Source: Polytrichum commune (taxonomy: Eukaryota; Streptophyta; Polytrichopsida; Polytrichales; Polytrichaceae). From it: DNA of 64,000 nucleotides. A program made the position numbers and the translations under genes. Shown piece by piece: positions 10,888 to 21,616 of the stretch. Location of the stretch: the NCBI GenBank assembly GCA_950295325.1, contig OX485804.1:5208001-5272000 (forward strand). The letters run 5' to 3'. The number at the start of each line of letters is the position of its first letter. Within the stretch, counting starts at the first letter, position 1. The notes beneath the pieces were generated by a model, which saw only the letters and a list, made by a program, of their open reading frames with translations, was not told where the DNA came from and did no database searches.

Positions 10888-13800
10888 ATGGAGTTTGCAA
10901 AGATGATGCATGTTTTGAACAATGTTTTTCTCCCAAGAAAACTACCTCAAGAAGACCTTGAATCTACTCTTAATCCCGGCGGAGCTTTTGTTCAATTGGT
11001 TGCTCGAGAGGTTGATGATATTGCAAAAAAGGTGCCACTTTCAAAGTTCAAGGAAGTTGCACACATGATGCAAAGATGGACAGAGGTCCAAGCTAAATCT
11101 GTTAGCTGGAAAGAAGTGCATGACAAGATCACAAGCCTTTGTCAGGGTGAAACTTTTTCTCTTTATGTGAGGGGACAAAATGCTGGTCTTTGTATATCAA
11201 GCCCCGTGGTTGCAACCTACCCCGCAACTATGGCAGTGTTTCGTGTTGCGGCAAACTCTGAAGAGGTGATGGCTGCCAAGGGTGACTTGATTGGCATGTT
11301 CCCAAGCTGGACTGTCAAGACCAATGTAGAAAGAGTTCAAAGCGAGAGTTTTGCAAAACAAGTTGCAGTAATGGCGAACAACATATTCTCAGAGACGTTG
11401 CCAGAGTCAAGAAAGGTTGGAGTAAAGGTAGCAGAGCTACGAGATGTGTCTAATGCAAGCTACATGACAAGATGGTTGGTGCTTGCTGTGGCTGGTTGTT
11501 CGGAGATTTCAGGTGGGGAGGATACGGTGCGCATAGAAAAGAAAATCCGTGATGATATCTTATGGCATAGGGCTAAGCAACCATGGCGACGATCAGGAGA
11601 ATACATGACTGTCAAAGTGGTTCTTCAAAGCATGTTGGAACATCAACTAGGACCGTCCAACGGACGAATTTCTTACAAATTGATGTTGATACAAGTCATG
11701 ATGAACATCTTGCAAGAAAACTACACGAAATTGGAAACGGATGTGGTGCTCCAAATGTTGAGCAAGTTGGCTCGACGTCTTTCCAAGATAGATGGTGTGT
11801 TTCAAACTGTCTCGGTGCTCCCAGAGATTCTAAACAAGGGCCAAGAGATTATAGGAAAATGTTCAAAGGTGTTGGTTAGCATCCGTGGACACATTGATGA
11901 GCGGTGGCAAAGGATCATTGAGCGAGAGGCATCCCATCGTCAAGTGGTTGTGGACACATCAAAGCTCAATTTTGTAGAGCACATCAAGCATTTGCTCAAC
12001 AATGCCACCCAACACCTTGAGGAGGCTTTGACTACGTCACCACAACCTACTCCAATCAACGCAAGAGATCCAATTTGTTGTCAACGGAACAAATCTAAAA
12101 CAATTCCAAATGTTGATATTTTGGTTTCCAACAAAGCCCAAGTTGACATTGGAGAGGCACTTTATGACATTGAGTCTTGGGTGCAAAATATTCTTTGGCG
12201 TGGGCGCGAAGAATGGGATACGCATTTTGAAAGCCCTTCTCTTTTTAACCTCTTAAGGGTGTACATAAAGAAGGGGAAGGAATACTACGAAGATGACCCG
12301 TTGGGATCTAGCCGTATGATACTCGCAACAATCACCATTGTTGCAGTATTAGATAATATGGCAACCCGGAAACACCCTTTACTCCAAAACTACAATCATG
12401 GTGTAAACACATCAATCCTGCAAGAGTTGCTTTTGCCCCATCGAGGTGATATGGAACACTTGGCCGCGTTGGAGGCTTATTTTGCTGGGCGTGTACACAA
12501 TGGAAGCTTTGACATTTCTCTAATCAGCGAGGACGTCCCTTCTATAATGTCTTTTTCAGTGCAATATGCACTCCAAGATCGTGCAATGCAGGAAATCAAA
12601 GCGGAAATTATCGAATTTGGTGTTCAAAAGGAGCGAGAGAAATTGGAGGAAGTATCACAAAGGCGTAGAGATCACAAGTGTCTTCTCCATAACGCTCAAG
12701 CAAGATCACACACTCAGTCCACCGATCGATATGGAGTTATCCATTATGCTTGGAACTGCGGAAAATGCAATTTGGAAAATCAAGCTGAGAACATGACAGT
12801 TTCAATCTACGAGTCCCCATTGCCTGCAATTGATCATAATTTACAAGATGCAATTGTATTTGAATTGGTAAGCCCGACCATTTTGATTGTTCTCCGTGAT
12901 GCTCTGCATGTTCTCAATAAAGACATATTGGGTGTTGAAATGGCATCTGATGATAAAAGGGGAACATGGCTAGAGTACGAACCTTTGAAGAGGTGGGTTT
13001 CATTCAGTGCATATTCTAGATTGACCACTCTTTGCAGCACCTCCAAGTTGTTTTTGCAAACGCATTATAATGTCCCACCACACGTTTCAAGTCCAGATGA
13101 TGCTTTTATCAAGCCGAATGGGTTCAATGTCCATCCAATGGAAACTGATAGCAATGTATGTGCAAGCGCTTCCACTTACAAGAAAGAGGGGGACATATCC
13201 TCTTCGGTAACATTGGGTGTAGATGGTGTATATAAGTGCCTCCAATGGACCATGGGTAAAACATCTCACACCGAAAATAAAGTTTTGGCTTGTCAAAATC
13301 GGTGCCCCCATGAGCTGAACCTATCAGAATTTAAGGCATTTGGAGCACTACGAGCTGGACATCTCCTTCAAGTCCGAAATATTGCTCGGGCCCTGGAGAT
13401 GCAATCATTGTCATTTTGCCAACCAAGCGTAGTGAATTTATTATCACAATCATTGTGGCAGACCGGTCCACCAATTGTGGGTGGAAACGTCGATGGGTGG
13501 GCGCGGGAATCAAACTTGGACTTGCGCAATGAAGCCTTTGTGGGGTTTGTCATCAAACAACTTGATTCCCTTCTTGAAAGAAATCAAGGAAATTGGAAGG
13601 ATCATTTGGTCTTGTTGAGCATTGTAACCATAACTGGGCGCCTTTTGGAATTGTCTGAAGGCACTTGGAACAAGGCAATTGCAAATGTTCTCCTATCATG
13701 TCGTAGTGTGGCGGAACATTGGTTGGAAAGAATTGAGCAAGTGCTCGGAGAGATGTTGGCATCGCCAATAGAAGAGGTCGAAAGGATTCGAACCAAGCTC

Positions 13801-16800
13801 GTTGAAATAGCAGCCATAGCAGCACTAACTTTTGATGTCAATGATCGTCATGTGAGTTTGGTTTTGAGAAACGAGGCCGATGTGACATCTTGGTTGCGGA
13901 CTATGGCTCGTATTCATGACAATATATGCTTGAATTCCAAATCGACTTCGGGAAGGTTCCAAGATTGTTTTAAGCGAAACCTTCTTCGGCAAGTTTGGAA
14001 TGTAGCATTGCAATTGGAAGAGAGCTTGAATCAATGGTTTTCACGTACACGCTATTGCTTGGATGATTTTGTTTCCAAACACTGGGCCGATGCCGGGCAA
14101 GGTCTGTTTGGATCTTGGGTACAATATGATTCGCCTTGCGAGCGTTGGTGGAGGTGTAGTTTTACAATTTTGAACGCCGATGGAAGTGAACGCAACATGA
14201 CTTTGCAAATGGACACCTTGCGAGGGTCATTTCTTGTGGATGGATGTCCAGTAGCTCGCCTCCCTTCCACAATAAGCGATCATGAAGACTACAAGAGAGT
14301 ATTTGGCATGCATGTATTTCAAGTGCAACCCGCAGCAGCTTGTTCAGGCTCATTTGTGTCTCTCTACAAACTGAAAGGATCCACCTTCACGTTCGCATTA
14401 CTAGATAACAACCGTCTTCTTGTGAAAGAACGACATCGTGATGGCTACGAGTTGGAACTCTTTCCAAGTCGGTTTTTCAAAGGCGACCTTCCTTTGCGTC
14501 TCATTGAACAACATAGTCATTGGATCCTAAGAGAAGGAAATGACGCGGGGCTCAAACGATCCAAGCTCATGGACCCCTTTGAAACCCGGGGTTGCATTTT
14601 ATTTCGTCCGGTCAGGTTTGATGATCTTGGATTTGTTGACATTGAGGGTGTCCCATTTGTCCTCAATATTGCATTGAAACAAGTGCGTGACATAAAGAGA
14701 GGTCGGGACTTGGTGGATATGTGCAGCACTACTGTACAAGAGCTTCATAGCAAAGCGCTCCACCGTCTTGAACTGAAGCATTTCATTCATGTCTTTGTCA
14801 ATGAAGATGATAGGATTGTTGCAGAATTACCACGCATGGGGTTGAACTTCAATGTGGATCCAACATCAGGGGAATTTTGGTCTTGCGAGAAACCTGGGTT
14901 TTTTGTTTCCAAAGAGCAGGCATTTGGAGCCTTGATTGGCTTGCATTGCGGTATTGTATTGGAAGAAAAAAATTCATCGGCTCCATGCACCCCAAAACGT
15001 TGTATGATAATCCCGCACTTTGTGGGGTTGTTAGAAAGCAAGATGGCGGGATCCAATTTTGAAAATCACCATGTGGTGGAAATGAAATTTGACGAGTTAT
15101 GCTCTCCGAGCTTCTTTATCTATGAAGTTGATGACCGTATGCGTTGTCTTCGAGGTCCGGCAAGTCCAACAGCTTGGCTTTATTTGGCTCTCCTCCATGC
15201 TATGACTTCGTACCTATTGCCCGACCCTTTCACTGGCTTGACTGGAACAGAGTCAGCATTGAGATTGCTCCAGTCCCCACGTTGTTGGACATGTGAGCCG
15301 TACAAGGTTGAGGCACATTCTATCTTGAGAGCCATTGCGCAACTATCCCCAACTCGAACGTGGTATCCAAAACATTTGCAATGTATGCAGAGTGTTGAAT
15401 GGCCTGCAACAATGTACTCGTCTACATCTCTTGATGCTTTTCAACTAGTGGTTGGCAGACTCATTGCCGATAATGCGCGCCTCAAATTCCTTTTCCCCAT
15501 CTCAAACGAGTTGGATTTGCTTCCACCTCAAGAGGATTCTAAACTCTCTCTCAAATATTATTGGAGGTCTCGGGATGTCTTTGGAAAGGAAGCGCAAATG
15601 AATGTTGATTTGGAGCAACACTTTGGAGGACGGCCATCGTTGAGTGTGACATATATGAATTTGTCAACCGAGGAGCTTGATGATTTCAAGAAACATGATT
15701 TTTTGCGAAACTTGGTCGAAGCAGGACACACGTGGAGGCATATTTTGATATCTCAGAGATCGGACTTGCTAAAATCTCATTTGCTGAATTGCGAGAAGTT
15801 AGCCGGTGTTAGCACTGAAGGCTTTTATGGAAACCCAACTGTCTATGCTTGGCGGGGTATAAGTGGGAGTAATTTCTCTCAATATTTTCTCAATCTGTAT
15901 AATTTTGCTAGAATGGCTCAAGAACAAGACCGATGCAGAGAATTCACCTTTCTTCTAGCATTCCTAGCATATTCATCTGTGCATCGTCTACCTTTGTCCG
16001 TGCTTCATTGCGTTGCGGTTCATGCAAGGGATTTCAAGTCCTTAAAACCACCGGTGCATGAAAGCTACGAAGACACCAATGAAGTTGAGTTTGACATGAT
16101 TATGGTACAGTCTGTGGTGGATAGCCACAAGATTTCTTTTGAGGGTTGGATGTCGAAGGAAGGTGGGAGTCCAATACTACATGAATCGAGGAATGCCTTC
16201 CTTACAAGGAAAAAACATGAATTCCAAAGGATCCAAGCAGCAGAAGGTAATGATATTACTAAAACTGCGCGGGAAAGATGGCCAACCAAGCTTCCATATT
16301 CTGGTTCATTAAAGACTATTGACAAGGGCCTAGCTATTAAGAAAATCAACGATCTTTTTGAACGATGGTCCCGCAACAAAGAACTCCATGACTTTGTGGC
16401 CATGGTGGAGAAGAAAGTGTTGGATATTTGCTATGATCCTACATTTGTATTGGAACATGGGCCTCTTCAGGCACCCATCAACTTGCTCACCAGACACAAA
16501 AAACAACCCTTTCGCTTGGTAACCCTTCCACATATGTCGGGCACACTTTCAGACTCACTCACGAACCAATCGGTGTTTCGATCGGGAAACTTTGGGCCAG
16601 ACATTAGCTCATCCGAACCCACAAGACCAAATTGCAAACCGGATGATGGGTTGCCACCCTTTCCTTTGCAAGAGGAAAATGAATCTTGCGAGATTGCCAA
16701 GAAATTCAACAACGACATGAGAACAAGTTGGAAAGAGCACCACAAACTTCAACATGGACCGCCACTTGTTGTGGAGAAAGTGCGGATCATCGAGAAATTA

Positions 16801-19800
16801 AGGGTTTGTAAAGCAAAATCGACTGCTCTATGGGATCAAATATGTGATGTTTTGAAACCGCGGGACGTGGTGGGGCAAGCATTAGAAGCTGCCGGGCTAA
16901 GGTGCCGAGTTGTGCCAGTTATTTTGCTTCCCCTAATAATGAGAGGGGAGTTAGAGTTGCAAAATCTTCGGGTTGGTCTTGGTGCTCTAGCAGTTTTGTG
17001 GACGTTGGAGCAACAAGCAGAACGTTGTTTGCGAATGGTGCAACCAAACAAGTCTCCACAGGAGAATGTTGCATTGCAAAAAGAGTTGGCCAATGTCGGT
17101 CATTCAAACTGGCAACCAGAGGATCACCCAGAGTGGCTCATTCTTGAGCTCGAAGGAGACTATCTGATGCGAACTGTCCAAGTTGATGTCGCCAATAAGA
17201 TGTTACACCCAGATGGCAACGAAAATGTGGTTTTGCAATTGAATATGGGTGAAGGCAAGACTAGTGTGATTGTGCCTGCTCTTTGTGCTTCTATTTCTAA
17301 TGGTGTGCAATATGCACGCCTCACTGTCCTCAGCTCTTTATTCCGCATGAATTTCGATGCATTGGCCTTCAAGCTCGGCGGATTGCTAAACCAACGAGTG
17401 TACACCTTCCCTTATCGACGCGACATAAAAATTGACAATGAAGACGTGCGTGTAATAGAGAAGGTCTATGAAGAATGTGTTGCCAAACGAGGTGTTGTCG
17501 TGATGCGACCTGAGCATAGGCTCAGCTCTGAGTTGAAAGTTTTGGAGCTATGCCGGTCAGGGCATGATCCAAGTCTTGCGGCTCGATTACGCAATCTCCA
17601 AACCATGGTCAACGCTAAAGCTAGAGATGTCCTTGACGAGTCAGACTTACTCCTTCATGTGAAGTACCAGGTTGTGTACACAGTCGGGGAACAAATGAAT
17701 CTTGATGGTGGGGCTTTGCGATGGAAGGTATCACAAAGTGTTCTCCGAAGCGTTCAACGCTGTTGCGAATCCTTGCTACAAAAATGTGGAAGCGAAGCTA
17801 TCGAATTCAAACGGGAAAATCAGGAAGCATTTGCATTTCCTCACATCCGGTTGTTACAGGAATCCCTTAACAACGATCTTTGCAAGATGATTGCTGACGA
17901 CATTCTTTGCGGTGGGGATGACAATTTACCCCTTCGTGAGCTACGTCATGATGTTGTTCACCGTGTTCGTTCTTTCATCTTGCCAAAGTCAATCGCCGAT
18001 GTTGATGTTTCGTTGGAAGAGATTGAGGAAATATGCCCTACTGGACCGAATTTGGATTGCATCCTCATTTTACGTGGCTTGCTATGTTATGGAGTGCTCT
18101 TCCATGCACTTCAAATGCGTTGGCGCGTCCAATATGGAGTGAGACCTTCCGGTATTCCTAAGATGGCAGTCCCTTTCCGAGCAAAAGATGTGCCGGTTGA
18201 GCGAGCAGAGTATGGCCATCCCGATGTGGCCATCATGTTGACACAAATCAGCTATTACAAGAGTGGATTGAATGATACACAATTGTTGGAGACGTTCCAC
18301 AAGCTCCATCGGTTATCAGCATGTGAATCGGAGTACCAAAGATGGTTGAGAGATGTGCCCTCTGAACGTGTCCCAAAGACGATGCGCACTCTATCGAGTG
18401 TCAATTTGGAGGACTTTGTACAACGAACCACAATTGTGTTCCCATTCTTCAGGCGCAATATGCGTGTCATTGATTTTTGGTTATCAACGGTGGTCTTTCC
18501 AGTGGAAGCCAAACAATTTGAAGGGAAGTTGGTGGCATCAGCATGGGACCTCAGTAATTCTTCCAACGAAGGACGCCCCGTATCAGGATTTAGTGGCACA
18601 AAGGACACTAGTATTCTTCTGCCAACCTCGATCATCCAATGTGACCTACCCGAATTGCAAGGCACAGATGGCGCTGTGATAAAGAAACTTTTGCAACAAG
18701 GTAATTCTTCTTATCATGAGTTTCCATCGTGCATCACCAATTTGGAGATTTTGGAAAGAATTGTGGAATCAAAAGCTTGTGTTCTCCTTGATGTTGGTGC
18801 TCTCATGGTTGACATGGACAATCGTGACGTTGCAACCAAGTGGCTAGAGAGGCTTATTAATCGAAACGAAATCGAGGCAGCAATATATTTTGATGACGAC
18901 AACCAGATTATGGCCATCGATAGGAGCGGACGTAGCGGGCCTTTGCATTTGTCACCATTCCATCAACAAATGTCTCGATGTGTCGTTTACCTAGATGATG
19001 TGCACACACGTGGAACTGACTTGAAGATTCCACGTGGCTCTCATGCTTGTGTAACTCTTGGTAAAGGCATCACCAAAGACCGCCTAGTCCAAGCATGCAT
19101 GAGGATGCGAATGCTAGGAGAGGGTCATTCGGTGAGCTTTTGGGCTTCCCAAGAGGTCCACACATCGATTGTGTCCACATCATCCTCTTCAGTTAAGCCT
19201 ACAAGCAAAGATGTGCTCCGTTGGGTCATAAGAAACACCGTGACCGAGATCCAACATGGTTTTCGGCATTGGGGTTCTCAAGGTATCGCACACGTTTGCA
19301 AGCAAGTCATTCACAGGAAGTTTCAAGCCAACCAAGGCGTTCGTTCATTGCAGCAACTAGGCCAACTATGCACGGAACAAGAAATTTTTGCACTTTCCCG
19401 ATCTTATGGTTGTGAAAGAAGGCTCAAGCCATTGCCATCGATCATGAAAGACCGACTTCAACGTACAGCCAACAACATGCAAAGTGCAATGATTGGCAAC
19501 GAGACTTCCAACATGGTTGTGGAGCTTGGTTGTTCTATTATAAACATGATCGAACAGTACACTGAGCATGTCGAATGCTTTGCTCATGTCCTAGACGAAG
19601 AGCAAGAGCGTGAGCTTGAGCATGAGCTGGAGGAACATCAAGAGGTTCAACGACCTGCTAAAGCCACACCACACAAGCCGAAAATTTCAGAAGCCGTTCG
19701 TCAATTGGCCACACTTGGAAAATTTGACCGGACGAGCATTGAATTTCTACCAATCTTGGAAGCATTTAAAGGCACAAAAATATGGCAAAAGGCAGAGGCC

Positions 19801-20550
19801 AAAGCTTGGAGCAACAAGTTGTTTGTTACAAGAGAATTTGCAACTGTCGTAGCACCACATAGTGTGTCTACGGGAGTTGACTTCCTTCGTCCAGTGGCAT
19901 GGTTAGTAGTGGTCACAAATAGATTGGACAAGGGTTCAAAGCCCCAATCATCATATCAAGGGAGCGAAACCCACCGTGATCTCATCGAAGACCTCGAGGC
20001 CATTGTCCTTTTGAGCCCCTTTGAAGTCAATTCACTTATGGCAGAATTCCGGCAAGGAGAAGGAGCCCACCTCCATATGGTGGCCCCTCGTCATCATCAA
20101 GGACAAAGCTTCATGGTCTCTGAGCCCTCATTGGTCTTGCCAAAGTTGGGTAGCAAGCATAAGCCATTTGATGATCCCACACACATCGCCCAACTCCTTG
20201 GATTTTCAGGAAGCGTTTTCTTTGCCAATAATCGCGAGCAAGATGCTTATTGTGATTTCTTGGGATTGTGCCCCCGTCCTCGAAGTGAAGTTGAAGAAAA
20301 TGCATTCCATCATGGCGACATTGAGCAAGATGGATATCTTCCTCCAGAACAACGGCAAAAGCTTCACTTGAAAACTGCATGTGTTTTTGAACGAAGCCCA
20401 GTGCCTTTTATGGTTGAGGTTCTTTTGTCACGTGGATGGGTGGGTCATGCTTCCACATCTCATGTGGGTGAGATTTTATTCATGGGTCAACGTGCACACA
20501 TTGGTAACGTTGATAATCCATGCAAAGTCGAAGAATTTTGTGGCCCTTAG
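10888..20550 (+). CDS. Giant helicase-like DUF6606/DUF3638/DUF3645 protein (3220 aa, intronless)
   Basis: A single uninterrupted ORF from ATG to TAG. Residues 14-21 (FLPRKLPQ) match the start of the DUF6606-type N-terminal region of this family. A zinc-ribbon-like set follows (C598..H601 and C624-x2-C627). The DUF3638 core has a P-loop-like MGEGKTS (2120-2126), PEHR (2208-2211) and a motif-II-like LDESD (about 2249-2253). DUF3645 lies near 2420-2460 (AVPFRAKDVP..RAEYGHPDVAI). Then come DDVHTRGTD (2703-2711), a motif-VI-like QACMRMRML (about 2735-2743), an acidic EEQERELEHELEE stretch near 2905 and the C-terminal FLGLCPRPR (about 3123-3131). Length and both ends agree with complete family members. 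Databases often label the family ubiquitin-thioesterase-like, but I know of no proven biochemistry. The P-loop and DESD suggest an ATP-dependent enzyme (inference). Both flanks are non-coding. The many shorter antisense ORFs inside it are shadows. Confidence 0.9.
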   Translation: MEFAKMMHVLNNVFLPRKLPQEDLESTLNPGGAFVQLVAREVDDIAKKVPLSKFKEVAHMMQRWTEVQAKSVSWKEVHDKITSLCQGETFSLYVRGQNAGLCISSPVVATYPATMAVFRVAANSEEVMAAKGDLIGMFPSWTVKTNVERVQSESFAKQVAVMANNIFSETLPESRKVGVKVAELRDVSNASYMTRWLVLAVAGCSEISGGEDTVRIEKKIRDDILWHRAKQPWRRSGEYMTVKVVLQSMLEHQLGPSNGRISYKLMLIQVMMNILQENYTKLETDVVLQMLSKLARRLSKIDGVFQTVSVLPEILNKGQEIIGKCSKVLVSIRGHIDERWQRIIEREASHRQVVVDTSKLNFVEHIKHLLNNATQHLEEALTTSPQPTPINARDPICCQRNKSKTIPNVDILVSNKAQVDIGEALYDIESWVQNILWRGREEWDTHFESPSLFNLLRVYIKKGKEYYEDDPLGSSRMILATITIVAVLDNMATRKHPLLQNYNHGVNTSILQELLLPHRGDMEHLAALEAYFAGRVHNGSFDISLISEDVPSIMSFSVQYALQDRAMQEIKAEIIEFGVQKEREKLEEVSQRRRDHKCLLHNAQARSHTQSTDRYGVIHYAWNCGKCNLENQAENMTVSIYESPLPAIDHNLQDAIVFELVSPTILIVLRDALHVLNKDILGVEMASDDKRGTWLEYEPLKRWVSFSAYSRLTTLCSTSKLFLQTHYNVPPHVSSPDDAFIKPNGFNVHPMETDSNVCASASTYKKEGDISSSVTLGVDGVYKCLQWTMGKTSHTENKVLACQNRCPHELNLSEFKAFGALRAGHLLQVRNIARALEMQSLSFCQPSVVNLLSQSLWQTGPPIVGGNVDGWARESNLDLRNEAFVGFVIKQLDSLLERNQGNWKDHLVLLSIVTITGRLLELSEGTWNKAIANVLLSCRSVAEHWLERIEQVLGEMLASPIEEVERIRTKLVEIAAIAALTFDVNDRHVSLVLRNEADVTSWLRTMARIHDNICLNSKSTSGRFQDCFKRNLLRQVWNVALQLEESLNQWFSRTRYCLDDFVSKHWADAGQGLFGSWVQYDSPCERWWRCSFTILNADGSERNMTLQMDTLRGSFLVDGCPVARLPSTISDHEDYKRVFGMHVFQVQPAAACSGSFVSLYKLKGSTFTFALLDNNRLLVKERHRDGYELELFPSRFFKGDLPLRLIEQHSHWILREGNDAGLKRSKLMDPFETRGCILFRPVRFDDLGFVDIEGVPFVLNIALKQVRDIKRGRDLVDMCSTTVQELHSKALHRLELKHFIHVFVNEDDRIVAELPRMGLNFNVDPTSGEFWSCEKPGFFVSKEQAFGALIGLHCGIVLEEKNSSAPCTPKRCMIIPHFVGLLESKMAGSNFENHHVVEMKFDELCSPSFFIYEVDDRMRCLRGPASPTAWLYLALLHAMTSYLLPDPFTGLTGTESALRLLQSPRCWTCEPYKVEAHSILRAIAQLSPTRTWYPKHLQCMQSVEWPATMYSSTSLDAFQLVVGRLIADNARLKFLFPISNELDLLPPQEDSKLSLKYYWRSRDVFGKEAQMNVDLEQHFGGRPSLSVTYMNLSTEELDDFKKHDFLRNLVEAGHTWRHILISQRSDLLKSHLLNCEKLAGVSTEGFYGNPTVYAWRGISGSNFSQYFLNLYNFARMAQEQDRCREFTFLLAFLAYSSVHRLPLSVLHCVAVHARDFKSLKPPVHESYEDTNEVEFDMIMVQSVVDSHKISFEGWMSKEGGSPILHESRNAFLTRKKHEFQRIQAAEGNDITKTARERWPTKLPYSGSLKTIDKGLAIKKINDLFERWSRNKELHDFVAMVEKKVLDICYDPTFVLEHGPLQAPINLLTRHKKQPFRLVTLPHMSGTLSDSLTNQSVFRSGNFGPDISSSEPTRPNCKPDDGLPPFPLQEENESCEIAKKFNNDMRTSWKEHHKLQHGPPLVVEKVRIIEKLRVCKAKSTALWDQICDVLKPRDVVGQALEAAGLRCRVVPVILLPLIMRGELELQNLRVGLGALAVLWTLEQQAERCLRMVQPNKSPQENVALQKELANVGHSNWQPEDHPEWLILELEGDYLMRTVQVDVANKMLHPDGNENVVLQLNMGEGKTSVIVPALCASISNGVQYARLTVLSSLFRMNFDALAFKLGGLLNQRVYTFPYRRDIKIDNEDVRVIEKVYEECVAKRGVVVMRPEHRLSSELKVLELCRSGHDPSLAARLRNLQTMVNAKARDVLDESDLLLHVKYQVVYTVGEQMNLDGGALRWKVSQSVLRSVQRCCESLLQKCGSEAIEFKRENQEAFAFPHIRLLQESLNNDLCKMIADDILCGGDDNLPLRELRHDVVHRVRSFILPKSIADVDVSLEEIEEICPTGPNLDCILILRGLLCYGVLFHALQMRWRVQYGVRPSGIPKMAVPFRAKDVPVERAEYGHPDVAIMLTQISYYKSGLNDTQLLETFHKLHRLSACESEYQRWLRDVPSERVPKTMRTLSSVNLEDFVQRTTIVFPFFRRNMRVIDFWLSTVVFPVEAKQFEGKLVASAWDLSNSSNEGRPVSGFSGTKDTSILLPTSIIQCDLPELQGTDGAVIKKLLQQGNSSYHEFPSCITNLEILERIVESKACVLLDVGALMVDMDNRDVATKWLERLINRNEIEAAIYFDDDNQIMAIDRSGRSGPLHLSPFHQQMSRCVVYLDDVHTRGTDLKIPRGSHACVTLGKGITKDRLVQACMRMRMLGEGHSVSFWASQEVHTSIVSTSSSSVKPTSKDVLRWVIRNTVTEIQHGFRHWGSQGIAHVCKQVIHRKFQANQGVRSLQQLGQLCTEQEIFALSRSYGCERRLKPLPSIMKDRLQRTANNMQSAMIGNETSNMVVELGCSIINMIEQYTEHVECFAHVLDEEQERELEHELEEHQEVQRPAKATPHKPKISEAVRQLATLGKFDRTSIEFLPILEAFKGTKIWQKAEAKAWSNKLFVTREFATVVAPHSVSTGVDFLRPVAWLVVVTNRLDKGSKPQSSYQGSETHRDLIEDLEAIVLLSPFEVNSLMAEFRQGEGAHLHMVAPRHHQGQSFMVSEPSLVLPKLGSKHKPFDDPTHIAQLLGFSGSVFFANNREQDAYCDFLGLCPRPRSEVEENAFHHGDIEQDGYLPPEQRQKLHLKTACVFERSPVPFMVEVLLSRGWVGHASTSHVGEILFMGQRAHIGNVDNPCKVEEFCGP

Positions 20551-21486
20551 AGCCCGTCCCCCCTCCTCATGATTTTTCCACATGCTAAGTATGTTCCACA
20601 TGCAACTAAAGCAATGATAATGTGATTGCAAATTGCATTTGCTTTCATTTGATGCCGTAGTTTGCATATTGAGGTTGACTATACCAAATTTGTTGTATTT
20701 TTGTCTTCCATGTTTTTGTAGTACAAAAAGTTTGGCTATCGCCTTTTGACACAAGTTGTAGGATGTGGATTATATGAAATCGTTTCTCAAAAGACTTTCT
20801 AGTCCTAACAATAGTAGGAACCAGAGGCTATAAGAAATCACCAAGAGCTTGCAAATTAATTGCACATGAGTTGGGCATTATAAGAGTAGTCTCTCTAATG
20901 CCACAAGTACAACAATTTGCAATCTAAACTTGAATATAGCTATGGGAGCTAGTAGGAGGTAGCGTAGGCCATAGGCTAGGCGAGTGAGAGAGATGAAGCA
21001 TAGGAATATAGCTACACAATATTGTAATAAGGACTGTGGGCTATAGGCAAGAGTTGCATTCATAGGGTAGAGCAATCAATGAACCATGATATAACATGGT
21101 TTTACTTTTGATACATGATTGAGTAGATCCCCATGATCGAGCAACATTGGTCTTGGCGATTTTGATGTGATTGATATGTAAGTTGAGGATAATTCATGGA
21201 GAAATTGCTACTATTGTGATGGTTAAGTGGGTCCGATGTTTTGAATGAAGTTGTTTTGAGTGTTGTATGTTTTTGGAGCATTATTCATTGAAGTTTATTG
21301 TGTAGCATGGCCAAAAAACAACTAGCGGTAAACATGAAGTGTTTGATGTGATAGGACAAGACTACCTTACTCATGATCATACAAATACTAAAGTGTTTTG
21401 GCCCAAAATTAGCTATAGCCACTACTTGATAAATCGTATTGGGTTGTAGGAATTACAGTCAAGGTAGATTGTGGGTAAATTGTGTG
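20551..21486. other. 3' flank of the giant gene; no gene seen
   Basis: AT-rich sequence between the stop codon of the giant gene and the next retrotransposon nest. It presumably includes the 3' UTR; no unambiguous polyadenylation signal was chosen. No ORF of interest. Confidence 0.5.
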
Positions 21487-21616
21487 TCTCCTGTCAGCCA
21501 CAAACCCCCACGCTTAGGCGTCGTAATCCAGGTGAGAGCCCATAGCTAACATGCACTTGTTTGACCCTTTCAGCCTTAGCATTCAACTTCAAATACTCCC
21601 ACCAAGTAAATGTTGA

